A stretch of DNA of 64,000 bases from Terriglobales bacterium (GTDB lineage: Bacteria > Acidobacteriota > Terriglobia > Terriglobales > Acidobacteriaceae), in assembly GCA_025980765.1 (NCBI GenBank), contig JAICXB010000014.1, positions 1 to 64,000 of the forward strand, written 5' to 3'. The notes below the pieces were generated by a model. It did no database searches and had not been told where the DNA came from. It worked only from the letters and a program-made list of their open reading frames with translations. A program made the position numbers and the translations under genes. Positions 15,736 to 24,508 of the stretch are shown one piece after another; position 1 is the first letter of the stretch; the number at the start of each line of letters is the position of its first letter.

Positions 15736-15980
15736 TACTTGAATGTCGGCGGCTGGATCTGGTGCCCGGTCAATTCGGGAATGTCGAAATCGAGACCTGC
15801 CTGGGCAAACAGGGCCGAGAGTTCCGTTCCCAATCCGCCCGCACCAGATGGCTCTTTATGCGTGGCGCTGCGCAGGATCTCGCGTACTTCTTCCTCCATG
15901 CTGCGGCCATTGCGTTTCGCCCGCCGTTGCAGCCGCGCCTTGGTTGCATCATCGATATTGCGCACTACAAACTGAGCCAC
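15735..15980 (-). CDS. FitA-like ribbon-helix-helix antitoxin
   Basis: An 81-aa protein with the N-terminal RHH signature MAQFVVRNIDDATKARLQRR, then AKRNGRSMEEEVREILRSA. The C-terminal part (LFAQAGLDFDIPEL) would contact the toxin. It lies upstream of a VapC gene carrying a nonsense codon, so it may now be a free antitoxin or could trap other PIN toxins. The stop overlaps the toxin ATG (TAATG). Confidence 0.85.
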   Translation of the reverse strand: MAQFVVRNIDDATKARLQRRAKRNGRSMEEEVREILRSATHKEPSGAGGLGTELSALFAQAGLDFDIPELTGHQIQPPTFK

Positions 15981-16133
15981 AATCCCTCCTGATCTTGCGC
16001 TGGAAGCGAACCGCGGTAATCACGCTCTGGACTATGCCGTCACGCTTCTAATGACGGTAACCAAAAGAGCAATCGCCAGAATCAAAAATTGTAATCCAAT
16101 CCCATCATGTAGTGATGTTATGGAGGGTGCCGA

Positions 16134-16721
16134 ATGATTTTCGGTAGCTACCCAATAGAAGCGCCGCAACTCGTGAAGAGGTTGAACGAGCATGCAACTC
16201 GAATTGTGAAACCACACGAGGGAACGGAAGCATGGACAATTGCAATAAAACGAGCTCTCCAAGAAATCGCAGTGGAATGCAGATGTAAGTGCCTGTGTAC
16301 TGATAAATCGATGAAGCAGTCGGAATTTATGCTAGATGCGGTCTGGTGGCAAGAAGATCAAACGGGAGCTGCTGCAGTGCTGGCAGCCGAATGTGAATGG
16401 GCCAGTTGGGAGCGCAAAGCTGAACGCCGCGCTAATGTTGTAGGGCATGATTTTGAAAAACTTCTTCAGTTCAAGGCTCCGATGAAGCTAATGATATTCG
16501 AGCCCAATACTTTGGAAACGCGCCTAGCGATACACCGTAGATTCGAAGAATACCTGCGGCGGTTCCGGCAGCATGTGGCTGGAGAGCTTTATGTATTTGT
16601 TGATTTTTCTTATGGGTCCTGCTTCAGCTACGTTTGCGAGATAAATCGAGATGGGCGCAACGAGGAGCTTAGTCTCACTCCGATGAATACTGAATCTCGG
16701 GATATTCTGAACGCCGCCTGA
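16134..16721 (+). CDS. Hypothetical protein, possible PD-(D/E)XK nuclease fold
   Basis: A 195-aa protein with GGAGG upstream of the ATG. The middle reads MLDAVWWQED, then VLAAECEWASWE, then HDFEKLLQFKAPMKLMIFEP. An Asp (68), E-x-E (86, 88) and Lys (109/114) on predicted strands recall the acidic-Lys core of PD-(D/E)XK-like proteins. The assignment is by eye. By eye the DNA is also more AT-rich than its neighbours and sits beside broken toxin-antitoxin genes, which suggests horizontal origin. The N-terminal Cys cluster (CRCKCLC) is unusual. Confidence 0.55.
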   Translation: MIFGSYPIEAPQLVKRLNEHATRIVKPHEGTEAWTIAIKRALQEIAVECRCKCLCTDKSMKQSEFMLDAVWWQEDQTGAAAVLAAECEWASWERKAERRANVVGHDFEKLLQFKAPMKLMIFEPNTLETRLAIHRRFEEYLRRFRQHVAGELYVFVDFSYGSCFSYVCEINRDGRNEELSLTPMNTESRDILNAA

Positions 16722-16898
16722 GCATTGCCTCCGATTGAATTCAACCACGGCTGGGAATTCCATGGAAACCGACCCGGTGAAGTGTTCCTAGTCCACGAGG
16801 CGGAGGTATTCGGTCAATTGATTCAGCCAAACCCGGCTATCGCCCCGACTCGTAAAGGCTGCCTGGCCGGCCAAAGCCTCAATAATCTTGCAGCTCAT

Positions 16899-17363
16899 TC
16901 AGTGCGAACGCACACCCGGAAGCCTGGGAGCCCTTGACGCCCACGCGTCGATGCGGCAAGTGTCTGTAAAAACAATTAAGCACTTCATGACCGAGGTGCT
17001 CCTTCTCAGCCGTGCGGCGTAATCCTTAAGCTGCTTTATACGGGGAAAACTTGAGCTAGGCGCTCCATGTATAAAACAATGAAATTTACCATTCGCGAAA
17101 ATTTCCAAACTTGTAAAGCCGTCAGGCCTCCCCCACATTTGCAGTGTAATCGGGACTTCCCCGATTGAATCAGCCTCGAAAACCATCATCCATCTGACAA
17201 AGTGCTTCAGAAACTCGGGACATTGAGAGAAAGTCCAACCTACGGCTCGGGCTATATCACTCTTTTTTCGGCCAAACAGGTCGAAAACAGTGGGAAAAGG
17301 TTTGCCATTCATCTCGAGCTTAAGGCGAGACCTTTTCGGGCGTCGTCGGGTTGAGCGAGTCAT
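16899..17363 (-). CDS. Truncated nuclease-like protein, probable remnant
   Basis: A 154-aa frame. A basic start (RRRPKRSRLKLEMNGKPFPT) runs into VFDLFGRKKSDIARAVGW, recalling a family in which PTVFDLLG precedes a PD-(D/E)XK domain. DGFTSLEI keeps acidic residues. Where I would expect E-A-K after the FH strand, this reads FHCFIHGAPSS, so the catalytic Glu and Lys seem lost. The end looks early for the family. No ribosome site is seen. It is probably a decaying gene; the family link is from memory and unverified. Confidence 0.45.
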   Translation of the reverse strand: MTRSTRRRPKRSRLKLEMNGKPFPTVFDLFGRKKSDIARAVGWTFSQCPEFLKHFVRWMMVFEADSIGEVPITLQMWGRPDGFTSLEIFANGKFHCFIHGAPSSSFPRIKQLKDYAARLRRSTSVMKCLIVFTDTCRIDAWASRAPRLPGVRSH

Positions 17364-17539
17364 AAAAAAGCTAGCATAGCGCAGTTCCCTTTCTCTGTTC
17401 TGCGTTGAAATAGCATTCCTGCTTCAGAACCCAGCGCAAAACCGTCGTTTCAGTATCTAAAAAACCAGTGATCATCCGTCCGATCTATATCGATGTCATC
17501 CTGTGAGGTTTTGCTGCTGTTTTTTCGGCTTTTGCTTTC

Positions 17540-17569
17540 GCCGGAAGCCGGAAGCTGGCAGCCGGAAGC
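17540..17569. repeat. Short GCCGGAAGC repeat cluster before ligD
   Basis: GCCGGAAGC occurs three times, the first two overlapping with a 7-nt offset. It ends about 25 nt before the LigD-type gene. It resembles one arm of the short-period elements found elsewhere in the window, but no clear second arm is visible. Confidence 0.4.
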
Positions 17570-17594
17570 CCTTAGCTGCTAATCTCACCCCTGC

Positions 17595-18656
17595 ATGGGC
17601 AAAAAAGACACCGTCATCGAAGTCGAAGGGCGGAAGCTGAAGCTTTCCAACCTGGATAAGGTCCTGTATCCCAAAACGGGATTTACCAAGGCGCAGTTGA
17701 TCGACTATTACGTGCGCATTGCCCCGGTGTTGCTGCCGTACCTCGAGGGGCGCCCGCTGACGCTGAAGCGCTATCCTGAGGGCGTGGATGGCATGTTTTT
17801 CTACGAGAAGAACTGCCCCAAGCACCGTCCTGAGTGGGTGCAGACCGCGCAAGTCTGGAGCGAGGGCCGCAATGCCTACATGCAGTACTGCCTGGCGCAG
17901 GACATTCCCACTTTGGTCTGGACTTCGAACCTGGCCGACATCGAGTTGCATACTTCGCTGTCGCGCGCCACGAAGATCGAAGAGCCCACGATGATGGTCT
18001 TCGACCTCGATCCCGGCCCTCCGGCGGACATCGTGCTCTGCTGCCAGGTGGGCTTGTGGTTGAAAGAAATTTTCGACGGTCTCAATCTGCAGACGTTTCC
18101 CAAGACCTCAGGATCGAAGGGCCTGCAGATTTACGTTCCGCTGAACACGCCGGTCACCTACAACGAAACCAAAGGATTTTCGCATGCGCTAGCGCGGCTG
18201 CTCGAAGGCAGTCATCGCGATCTGGTGGTTTCGGATATGAAAAAATCGCTGCGCACGGGCAAGATCTTTGTCGATTGGAGCCAAAACGACGTTCACAAAA
18301 CAACCGTCAACGTGTACTCGCTGCGGGCGAAGGAGCGTCCGACGGTTTCCGCGCCGGTGAGTTGGGAAGAGGTTGAAAAATGTCTGGCAAAGAAAGATCC
18401 CAATCTGCTGGTCTTCGATTCCAGCCAGGCGCTGGAACGGGTGGAAAAACTCGGCGATCTGTTCGCTCCGGTGCTCACTCTGGAGCAACATTTGCCCGAT
18501 GTGGGCGAGTTGGAAGCTGGTCCGGCGCCGCAAACGGCAGCAAAACGCGCGCCGAGAACGCCTTCCGACGGGCTTAAGTCGCAGAAAAAACCGGCAAAAC
18601 GGCCGCAAAAATCAACGAAAACGCAAAGAAATGAGCCTTCGCGGCGCGTTGTTTAG
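17595..18656 (+). CDS. ligD: Stand-alone LigD polymerase/primase domain
   Basis: A 353-aa protein matching the polymerase (AEP primase) module of bacterial NHEJ ligase D. Recognisable blocks are LSNLDKVLYPKTGFTKAQLI, RPLTLKRYPEGVDG, FFYEKNCPKHRPEWV and ADIELHTSLSR. The metal-binding VFDLDPG is followed by PKTSGSKGLQIYVPL. It adds nucleotides at DNA ends. The C-terminus is a Lys/Pro-rich tail with no ligase or 3'-phosphoesterase domain, and neither ku nor a ligase gene lies nearby. Such split domains are common in acidobacteria, so partners may be elsewhere. Confidence 0.88.
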   Translation: MGKKDTVIEVEGRKLKLSNLDKVLYPKTGFTKAQLIDYYVRIAPVLLPYLEGRPLTLKRYPEGVDGMFFYEKNCPKHRPEWVQTAQVWSEGRNAYMQYCLAQDIPTLVWTSNLADIELHTSLSRATKIEEPTMMVFDLDPGPPADIVLCCQVGLWLKEIFDGLNLQTFPKTSGSKGLQIYVPLNTPVTYNETKGFSHALARLLEGSHRDLVVSDMKKSLRTGKIFVDWSQNDVHKTTVNVYSLRAKERPTVSAPVSWEEVEKCLAKKDPNLLVFDSSQALERVEKLGDLFAPVLTLEQHLPDVGELEAGPAPQTAAKRAPRTPSDGLKSQKKPAKRPQKSTKTQRNEPSRRVV

Positions 18657-18764
18657 CGGGATTTTGCCCGGCACTCTGGACTGTTTGGCCTTAATAATCA
18701 ATTGTTTGGCATCTGGAACGCCGAAGAAAAGCGAGAAAACAACGGTAAAAGCTCACATGGATGG

Positions 18765-18847
18765 CACGGATTTTACGGATCGCACGGATAAGTCCTATTT
18801 GAAAGCTTGAATTATCCGTGTAATCCGTCCTATCGGTTCATCCGTGT
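18765..18847. repeat. ACGGAT-type short-period inverted repeat
   Basis: The left arm 18765-18791 contains CACGGAT, ACGGAT, CACGGATAA. The right arm 18812-18847 contains TTATCCGTG, AATCCGT, CATCCGTG. The arms are approximate reverse complements and each is built of 7-11-nt units. It lies between ligD and the DUF72 gene. Confidence 0.7.
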
Positions 18848-18890
18848 TGGCTTTTGATTCTGATTTTGGGCTTACAGGCACTTCTGAATC

Positions 18891-19604
18891 ATGCATAAAG
18901 TACATGTTGGCACCTCCGGATGGGCCTATCCGTCGTGGAAACCTGACTTTTATCCTGCCAAAACTCCTTCATCCAAGCTGCTTGACTACTATTCCACGCA
19001 GCTTAATTGTGTGGAAGTCAACTACACGTTTCGCGCCCGGCCCGCGGCAAAAACATTGCAAAACTGGGCTGCGGTCACTCCGGACGGCTTTACTTTCGTC
19101 ACAAAAGCGCATCAGCGCATCACTCATATCAAGCGATTGAACGATGTTGCGCAGGATGTGGACGCATATTTCGCCGCGCTGCAGCCGCTTCTACACGCGC
19201 AAAAGCTCGGTCCAGTGCTCTTCCAACTGCCTCCGAACCTTAAGGCCGACGCGGAACGGCTGCTTGGGTTCCTCAAAGTGCTGCCCAAAGACGCGCCGGC
19301 GGCGATGGAATTTCGCCATGAAAGCTGGTTCAATGACGCGATTTACTCGCTCATGCGCGAACACAACGTCGCGCTGTGCATCGCCGAGAGCGAGGAATTG
19401 ACCGTTCCTGAAATCTTCACCGCCAATTTCGCCTACTACCGCCTGCGGAAAGCCAACTACAGCGCGGAAGAGATCGCGCAGATTGAGATCAAATTGCGCG
19501 CAGCCGCCCAGCAGCGCGAGGTGTACGCCTTCTTAAAGCACGAAGACACGCCAGAAGGGGCAATCAATGCGCGGGATTTGCTGCGGAAATTGACTTCAAA
19601 TTAA
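18891..19604 (+). CDS. DUF72 family protein
   Basis: A 237-aa TIM-barrel-like DUF72 protein. Hallmarks are HVGTSGWAYPSWKPDFYP, LNCVEVNYTFRARPAAKTL, PDGFTFVTKAHQRITHIK, LGPVLFQLPPNLK and AMEFRHESWF. The function of the family is not established. It is 234 nt downstream of ligD and upstream of xerD, each separated by a palindromic repeat element. The late YRLRKANYSAEEI block is also typical. Confidence 0.88.
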   Translation: MHKVHVGTSGWAYPSWKPDFYPAKTPSSKLLDYYSTQLNCVEVNYTFRARPAAKTLQNWAAVTPDGFTFVTKAHQRITHIKRLNDVAQDVDAYFAALQPLLHAQKLGPVLFQLPPNLKADAERLLGFLKVLPKDAPAAMEFRHESWFNDAIYSLMREHNVALCIAESEELTVPEIFTANFAYYRLRKANYSAEEIAQIEIKLRAAAQQREVYAFLKHEDTPEGAINARDLLRKLTSN

Positions 19605-19747
19605 CCACCGAGACACGGAGAGCACGGAGAATACGGGAATGTTGATTTGAATTTTAAATGCATTCAACTCCGGCTTACAGCAATCTTCCATCACGATTCA
19701 ACAGTCAAGATTCAAAACTCCTCCGTGTTCTCCGTGTCTCTGTGGTG
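19605..19747. repeat. CACGGAGA-type short-period inverted repeat
   Basis: The left arm 19605-19631 (CCACCGAGACACGGAGAGCA onward) and right arm 19721-19747 (CTCCGTGTTCTCCGTGTCTC onward) are near-perfect reverse complements made of about 9-10-nt CACGGAGA units. About 90 nt of unique sequence sits between. It starts at the DUF72 stop codon and ends shortly before xerD. Confidence 0.8.
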
Positions 19748-19814
19748 AAAACGGGTTTACTTCCGTGGCACAGTGCATTGAATCGGCGTTTCCACGCGCC
19801 CAGAATGAAGCATT

Positions 19815-20732
19815 GTGGCGTCTACCCGGCAAGCAATTTCTGCGTTTTTGTCATATCTGAAGATCGAAAAGGGCCTTGCTGCGCTCACTATCGAAGCTTA
19901 CGGACGCGATTTGCAGCAGCTTGCTGAATTTCTCGAGACCAAAAACCGCGCGCTGCTCAATGCCAGGCGCGGCGATCTGCTGGAATTCATCGAGAAACTG
20001 ACCAGCAATCTGGTGGAAAGCCGCAGCCGCGCGCGCAAGCTCTCAGCTATGCGGCACTTTTACAAGTTCCTTTTGCTGGATAAACAGATCAAAAGCGATC
20101 CAACGCTGAATATCGAGAGCCCGCGGCAGTGGAAGATTCTGCCAAAATCGCTGGCGCTGACCGATATCGACGCGATGCTGGCACGGGAAAAGGCGCGTCC
20201 GCAGCGTCCCGAACTGGCGTTACGCAATCAGGCGCTGCTGGAACTGCTGTATGCGACGGGGATGCGCGTCTCCGAACTGGTGAATTTGCGCGTAGAAGAC
20301 ATCAATTTAGCAGCTTCGCGAGCCTTGGTGCGCGGCAAAGGTGACAAGGAACGCATCGTTCCCTTCGGCGTTTGCGCGCGCGGCGCGCTTGAAACTTACC
20401 TTCGCGAAGCGCGTCCGCTGCTCTCGAATGGGCGGAATTCGCCTTTGGTGTTCGTCGATCGCAGCGGTACCGGGCTCACACGAGAACGGATTTGGCGCAT
20501 TGTGCGCGAGTCAAAGCCGGACAAAAAGGCCTCTCCACACATGCTGCGGCACAGTTGCGCGACCCATATGGTCAGCAATGGCGCCGATTTGCGCACGGTA
20601 CAGACCATTTTGGGACACGCCGACATCGCCACCACGCAGGTTTACACGCATGTAGCCATGGATCGGCTGAAGCAGGTGTATCGAAAACACCATCCTCGGG
20701 CAGCTTCTCGACATGTAAGCGGGAGCCGATGA
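19815..20732 (+). CDS. xerD: Tyrosine recombinase XerD-like
   Basis: A 305-aa tyrosine recombinase. The N-terminal SAM-like core-binding domain is [20 protein letters not shown], then [16 protein letters not shown]. Catalytic residues are visible: Arg151 in ATGMRVSEL, Lys in RGKGDKER, H-x-x-R in [13 protein letters not shown], His in LGHADIATT, and the nucleophilic Tyr in QVYTHV. XerC/D resolve chromosome dimers at dif during division. The start is GTG (19815), with weak ribosome-site support. Its stop overlaps the start of a second Xer gene. Assignment of D versus C is tentative. Confidence 0.88.
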   Translation: MASTRQAISAFLSYLKIEKGLAALTIEAYGRDLQQLAEFLETKNRALLNARRGDLLEFIEKLTSNLVESRSRARKLSAMRHFYKFLLLDKQIKSDPTLNIESPRQWKILPKSLALTDIDAMLAREKARPQRPELALRNQALLELLYATGMRVSELVNLRVEDINLAASRALVRGKGDKERIVPFGVCARGALETYLREARPLLSNGRNSPLVFVDRSGTGLTRERIWRIVRESKPDKKASPHMLRHSCATHMVSNGADLRTVQTILGHADIATTQVYTHVAMDRLKQVYRKHHPRAASRHVSGSR

Positions 20733-21634
20733 CGCGCTCTGCGGCGGAAATCCGCGTCTCCGAGTTCCTCAATTGCCTGCGCTCCCAGCGAAATGCCTCC
20801 ATCCACACCGTTGCTGCGTACCAAAAGGACCTTAGAAAATTCGCTATCTACGCGGGAAAAGGCCTTGATTGGAAGCGAGTGGACCATCTGCAGGTGCGCG
20901 GTTTTCTCTCTGAACTGCTCAACGACGGCCTGAGCAAGCCTTCGGTGGCGCGGGCGCTGGCCTCGCTGCGCTCTTTTTATCGCTGGATGGCGCGCGAAGG
21001 CTGGGTAGAACAGAATCCCGCCGCTCTGGTTTCCACTCCCAAGCTGCCAAAAAAGCTGCCGCGCGTTCCCACAATGGAAGAGGTGAACGGCCTTCTCGAC
21101 GCGAAGCTGCCGGAAAATGCATCGTTTCCCGCGCGCGATCGCGTCATTTTCGAGCTTCTGTATGGATGCGGGCTGCGTAATTCCGAGCTTGTGGGGATTC
21201 AACTCGACGATATCGGATGGTCGAATGAAGTAATTCGGGTGCGCGGCAAGGGCAAAAAAGAACGATTGGTCCCGCTGGGCGACGCCGGCGCGGAGGCGGT
21301 GCGCGCCTATTTCCCAGAACGGAACCGCATTCTGGCGGAGAAAATGCGCTCTACGCAATCTTTGCTGATTAATCTGCGCGGCGGCGCACTGACTACGCGC
21401 AGCGTGGGACGGATTGTGAAAGCGATTGCTGTCGCTCGCGGGCTGTCTTCGGACGTCCATCCGCATACGTTGCGGCATGCATTTGGCACGCACATGCTGG
21501 AAGAAGGCGCGGATTTGCGAGCGATTCAGGAGCTTCTGGGACACGAAAGGCTGTCCACAACGCAGCGTTACACGCAGCTCACGTCGGGCCATGTAACGCG
21601 CGTGTACGATGAAACCCACCCGAAAGCGAAGTAA
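20729..21634 (+). CDS. xerC: Tyrosine recombinase XerC-like
   Basis: A 301-aa recombinase starting at ATG 20729 inside the previous stop (ATGA), with GGGAG just upstream. Catalytic set: Arg150 (CGLRNSEL), Lys (RGKGKKER), [20 protein letters not shown] and Tyr (QRYTQL), all present. With its neighbour it forms an overlapping pair encoding both halves of the dimer-resolution heterotetramer. That is unusual, since xerC and xerD are usually unlinked. A 9-nt gap separates it from the convergent fusion gene. Confidence 0.88.
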   Translation: MTRSAAEIRVSEFLNCLRSQRNASIHTVAAYQKDLRKFAIYAGKGLDWKRVDHLQVRGFLSELLNDGLSKPSVARALASLRSFYRWMAREGWVEQNPAALVSTPKLPKKLPRVPTMEEVNGLLDAKLPENASFPARDRVIFELLYGCGLRNSELVGIQLDDIGWSNEVIRVRGKGKKERLVPLGDAGAEAVRAYFPERNRILAEKMRSTQSLLINLRGGALTTRSVGRIVKAIAVARGLSSDVHPHTLRHAFGTHMLEEGADLRAIQELLGHERLSTTQRYTQLTSGHVTRVYDETHPKAK

Positions 21635-21643
21635 TTCGAATGC

Positions 21644-24412
21644 TTATTCTTGCGCGGCCGCCACTTCGGCCTCCCGGAAATGCTCTCCGCGGAGGCTCCG
21701 CCACATTCGCATCACCGCATCTCGCAGATCGCCGGTCAATTTCGCATATGTTTTTTCCGACGCACTAGCCGCAGAGGGCGGCTCGATGGGATCGCCGATG
21801 CGAATCTGCAGGCGCTGAAAAAGCTTGAGTCCGCGACCACGGCCCCAGGCTTTGTCGAACCCATCCACTGCGACCGGCACAATCGGCACTTGCAGGTGAG
21901 TGGCCAGAATGGCCGCGCCTTTTTTGAAGGTTTTGGGTTCACCATCAATGCTGCGCTCGCCTTCGGGATAGAGCACCAGCGCGTCGCCGCGCCGCAAGCC
22001 GTACGCTCCGGCCTTCATTGCCGGCACCAGATTGGCGTCGGGATCCACCGGCACGAGCTTCATGGTTTTCGCAATGCGACGGCGAATTCCCGCGCCAAAT
22101 AGTTCGCTTGTGCCAACGTAGAACATTTTGCGAAAAACCCGAAATGGGAAATAACTCATCAGCATGGGCGCGTCCATGAAGCTCTGATGATTGGGAGCAA
22201 GAATAAATGGCCGGTCCTGGGGCACGTTTTCCAGTCCGCTCACGTGAACGCGATAAACCATCTGCGCGCACCAGCGCGCCACCCGCGCCGCTCCAAACCA
22301 GAAAAGCGTCGATATCGGAGATGCCGCCAGCGTTTGCCGCACTTCCGGCGAATCCGTTTCGGTGTCGAAAATGGCCTGCCACCCGCCGCCCGCGCCGCTG
22401 GTTTTTCCCGAATTGAGATTTTGCAGCAGAACTTCCACGAGCTCACGGACCGAGTACACGTTCGCAAGATCGGAATCCTCGACGTTCGCCCCCAAAGTTC
22501 CCTGCATCGCGACGACTAATTCCACGCGTTCCATCGAATCTAGTCCCAAATCGAGTTCGAGATTATCGTCGGGATGGATCTCTTCCTTCTTCTTGCTCAC
22601 GTCGCGAATCACGCCCAGCGCGCGCTGGACATTGGAATTCGCCAGCCACAGGCGGTCTGCCTCGCTGAACGTGCGTTGTGCCGAAAGCGATTGTTCTTGC
22701 TTCGAGTCGCCGGAGCGCTGCTGCACGCGGCGGCGAATCTCAAAGCGCTTCAGCTTGCGCGTCGTGGTGCGCGGCAGGTCTTCCTGCCAGATGTCATAGC
22801 TCAGAATTCGCTTGGTGTTGGGAAGTTTGGCGGAGAGTCCTTCCACATCAAAGCGGATGACTTCGCGTGCATTCACGACTTTGCGTTCGCGCAGAACGTC
22901 GAAATCGGGAACGATCACGGCATGCAAACGCTCGGCAACCGGATCGCCCAGACGGCTTTCCAGACCCATCACGCAGATTTCCCGGATGAACGGCGATTGC
23001 AGATAATGGGCTTCAATCTCCTCAGGATGAATGTTCTTGCCGCTGCTGAGAACGATCACGTCCTTACTGCGGCCGGTGATGAACAGATTTCCGCGCGCGT
23101 CCACGTGACCCAGATCGCCGGTGTGCAGCCAGCCGTCTTTGAGCACTTCGGCGGTGGCGTCGGGCCGATTGAAATAGCCTTTCATCACTACCGGACCTCG
23201 AAGCAGTATCTCTCCCGCGCCCTGCTCGGCAGCGCTCTCCGCGGGAGCAATGCGAATTTCCACGCGCGGAAGAGGCTTGCCAACGCTGCCAATCACGTTT
23301 GCTGCCGGTGGAGTCAGGGTCGCTGCGCCGCTGGTTTCCGTCAATCCAAACGCCTGCAAAATATTAAAGCCCATGTCACGAAGATCGCGACCAATCGTCG
23401 AATCAAAACGCGAGCCGCCGGTGATGAGAAAGCGCATCTTCGGCCCCAAGCGGCGGTGAGCCTCAGTGAAGAAGAGCTTTCCCAAATTGATACCCAGCAT
23501 TTGTGCCATGCGGCTGAATCCCAGCATGAAACGAAATGCAAGCCCCGCTGCGCGCCCGCGGTCCTCGACCTGTTTCATGATGCGCTCGTGAATGAGATAA
23601 AAGAACTGCGGAACGCAGGCAAATATGGTGATGCCTCGTTCTTCCAGGGCGCGCAGCAGATCGGCGGTGTTCAGGGTTTCGAGAAACACGACACGCGCGC
23701 CGATCGAGAGCGGAAGCAGCAGGTTCGCCATCTGCGCGAGGGCGTGAAACAGAGGCAAAACTCCGAGTAAGGCATCAGTCTCAGTGACGCGCAATATCTG
23801 GAACACCGAATCGGCCTCGGCGTGGAGATTGCCATGTGAGAGCATTACACCTTTTGGGTCAGCCGTGGTTCCCGAGGTGTACAGCAGAACGGCTACGTCG
23901 TCATCGGAAATTTCTGCGCGCTTCGGGGCCGCCGCCTGGGCCTTAACGATATCGTCGAAAGTAGGCGAACTGGGTGAACCGATCGTGTCCAGCACAACCA
24001 GCTTGATTGCAGCCTCGTCATTCAGAGAGGCCGAATGCAAAGCAGTTTGTGCGGTCTCAAAATGAGCAGCATCGCTGAACAGCAGCGACGATCCGCTGTC
24101 GTTGAGCAGCTTGGTTACCTGCTCGGCTTTGAAGGCCGTATCCAGAGGAACGGCAACACATCCCGCCGACATGATGCCCAGATACGCCGCGACCCAGCGA
24201 GGACCGTTAGCGGCAAGGATCGCACAACGCGAGCCGCTGCCGATTCCGCTGCTCTGCAACCAGGAGCCCAGCCGCTCCGCAGTTTCCCGCAGCTCGCCGT
24301 AGGTGTAGCTCTCGCCGGCGCGCGATGATCCGCTGGCGCCCTGTAATTCAACGGCTACGTTGCCGGAGAACCGGCCGGCAGTTTCGATGAAACGCTGATA
24401 AAAGCTCGGCAT
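21644..24412 (-). CDS. Fused acyl-AMP ligase, acyl carrier and 1-acylglycerol-3-phosphate acyltransferase
   Basis: A 922-aa three-domain protein. Residues 1 to about 560 form an AMP-dependent acyl ligase (LLYTSGTTADPKGVMLSHGN at about 177-196; YNF-type loop GWLHTGDLGHVDARGNLFIT; GKNIHPEEIE). Residues about 595-680 form a carrier domain with LDLGLDSMERVEL, where Ser626 takes phosphopantetheine. Residues about 720-922 form a PlsC acyltransferase with NHQSFMD (His742, HX4D) and YPEGERS. It could load a fatty acid onto its own carrier and pass it to a lysophospholipid, as E. coli Aas does without a carrier domain. It is convergent with xerC. Confidence 0.85.
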   Translation of the reverse strand: MPSFYQRFIETAGRFSGNVAVELQGASGSSRAGESYTYGELRETAERLGSWLQSSGIGSGSRCAILAANGPRWVAAYLGIMSAGCVAVPLDTAFKAEQVTKLLNDSGSSLLFSDAAHFETAQTALHSASLNDEAAIKLVVLDTIGSPSSPTFDDIVKAQAAAPKRAEISDDDVAVLLYTSGTTADPKGVMLSHGNLHAEADSVFQILRVTETDALLGVLPLFHALAQMANLLLPLSIGARVVFLETLNTADLLRALEERGITIFACVPQFFYLIHERIMKQVEDRGRAAGLAFRFMLGFSRMAQMLGINLGKLFFTEAHRRLGPKMRFLITGGSRFDSTIGRDLRDMGFNILQAFGLTETSGAATLTPPAANVIGSVGKPLPRVEIRIAPAESAAEQGAGEILLRGPVVMKGYFNRPDATAEVLKDGWLHTGDLGHVDARGNLFITGRSKDVIVLSSGKNIHPEEIEAHYLQSPFIREICVMGLESRLGDPVAERLHAVIVPDFDVLRERKVVNAREVIRFDVEGLSAKLPNTKRILSYDIWQEDLPRTTTRKLKRFEIRRRVQQRSGDSKQEQSLSAQRTFSEADRLWLANSNVQRALGVIRDVSKKKEEIHPDDNLELDLGLDSMERVELVVAMQGTLGANVEDSDLANVYSVRELVEVLLQNLNSGKTSGAGGGWQAIFDTETDSPEVRQTLAASPISTLFWFGAARVARWCAQMVYRVHVSGLENVPQDRPFILAPNHQSFMDAPMLMSYFPFRVFRKMFYVGTSELFGAGIRRRIAKTMKLVPVDPDANLVPAMKAGAYGLRRGDALVLYPEGERSIDGEPKTFKKGAAILATHLQVPIVPVAVDGFDKAWGRGRGLKLFQRLQIRIGDPIEPPSAASASEKTYAKLTGDLRDAVMRMWRSLRGEHFREAEVAAAQE

Positions 24413-24508
24413 TCAAAGTTTCGGAAACAAAATTCGCGAGCTGCCCGCTGAGAGGCAGCGCGGATTTCTGCCACGCATCTTACTTACTTCATCCACAGGA
24501 GGACAACT

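Noticed and set aside
16725-16937. Small plus-strand frame of 70 aa
   Set aside because: No ribosome site, no recognisable pattern, and it overlaps the end of the opposite-strand nuclease remnant.
20642-21619. Minus-strand frame (325 aa) opposite xerC
   Set aside because: Antisense shadow; xerC has all catalytic residues in its frame.
22574-23770. Long plus-strand frame (398 aa) opposite the acyl ligase fusion
   Set aside because: Antisense shadow of a clearly conserved multidomain gene; no motif of its own.
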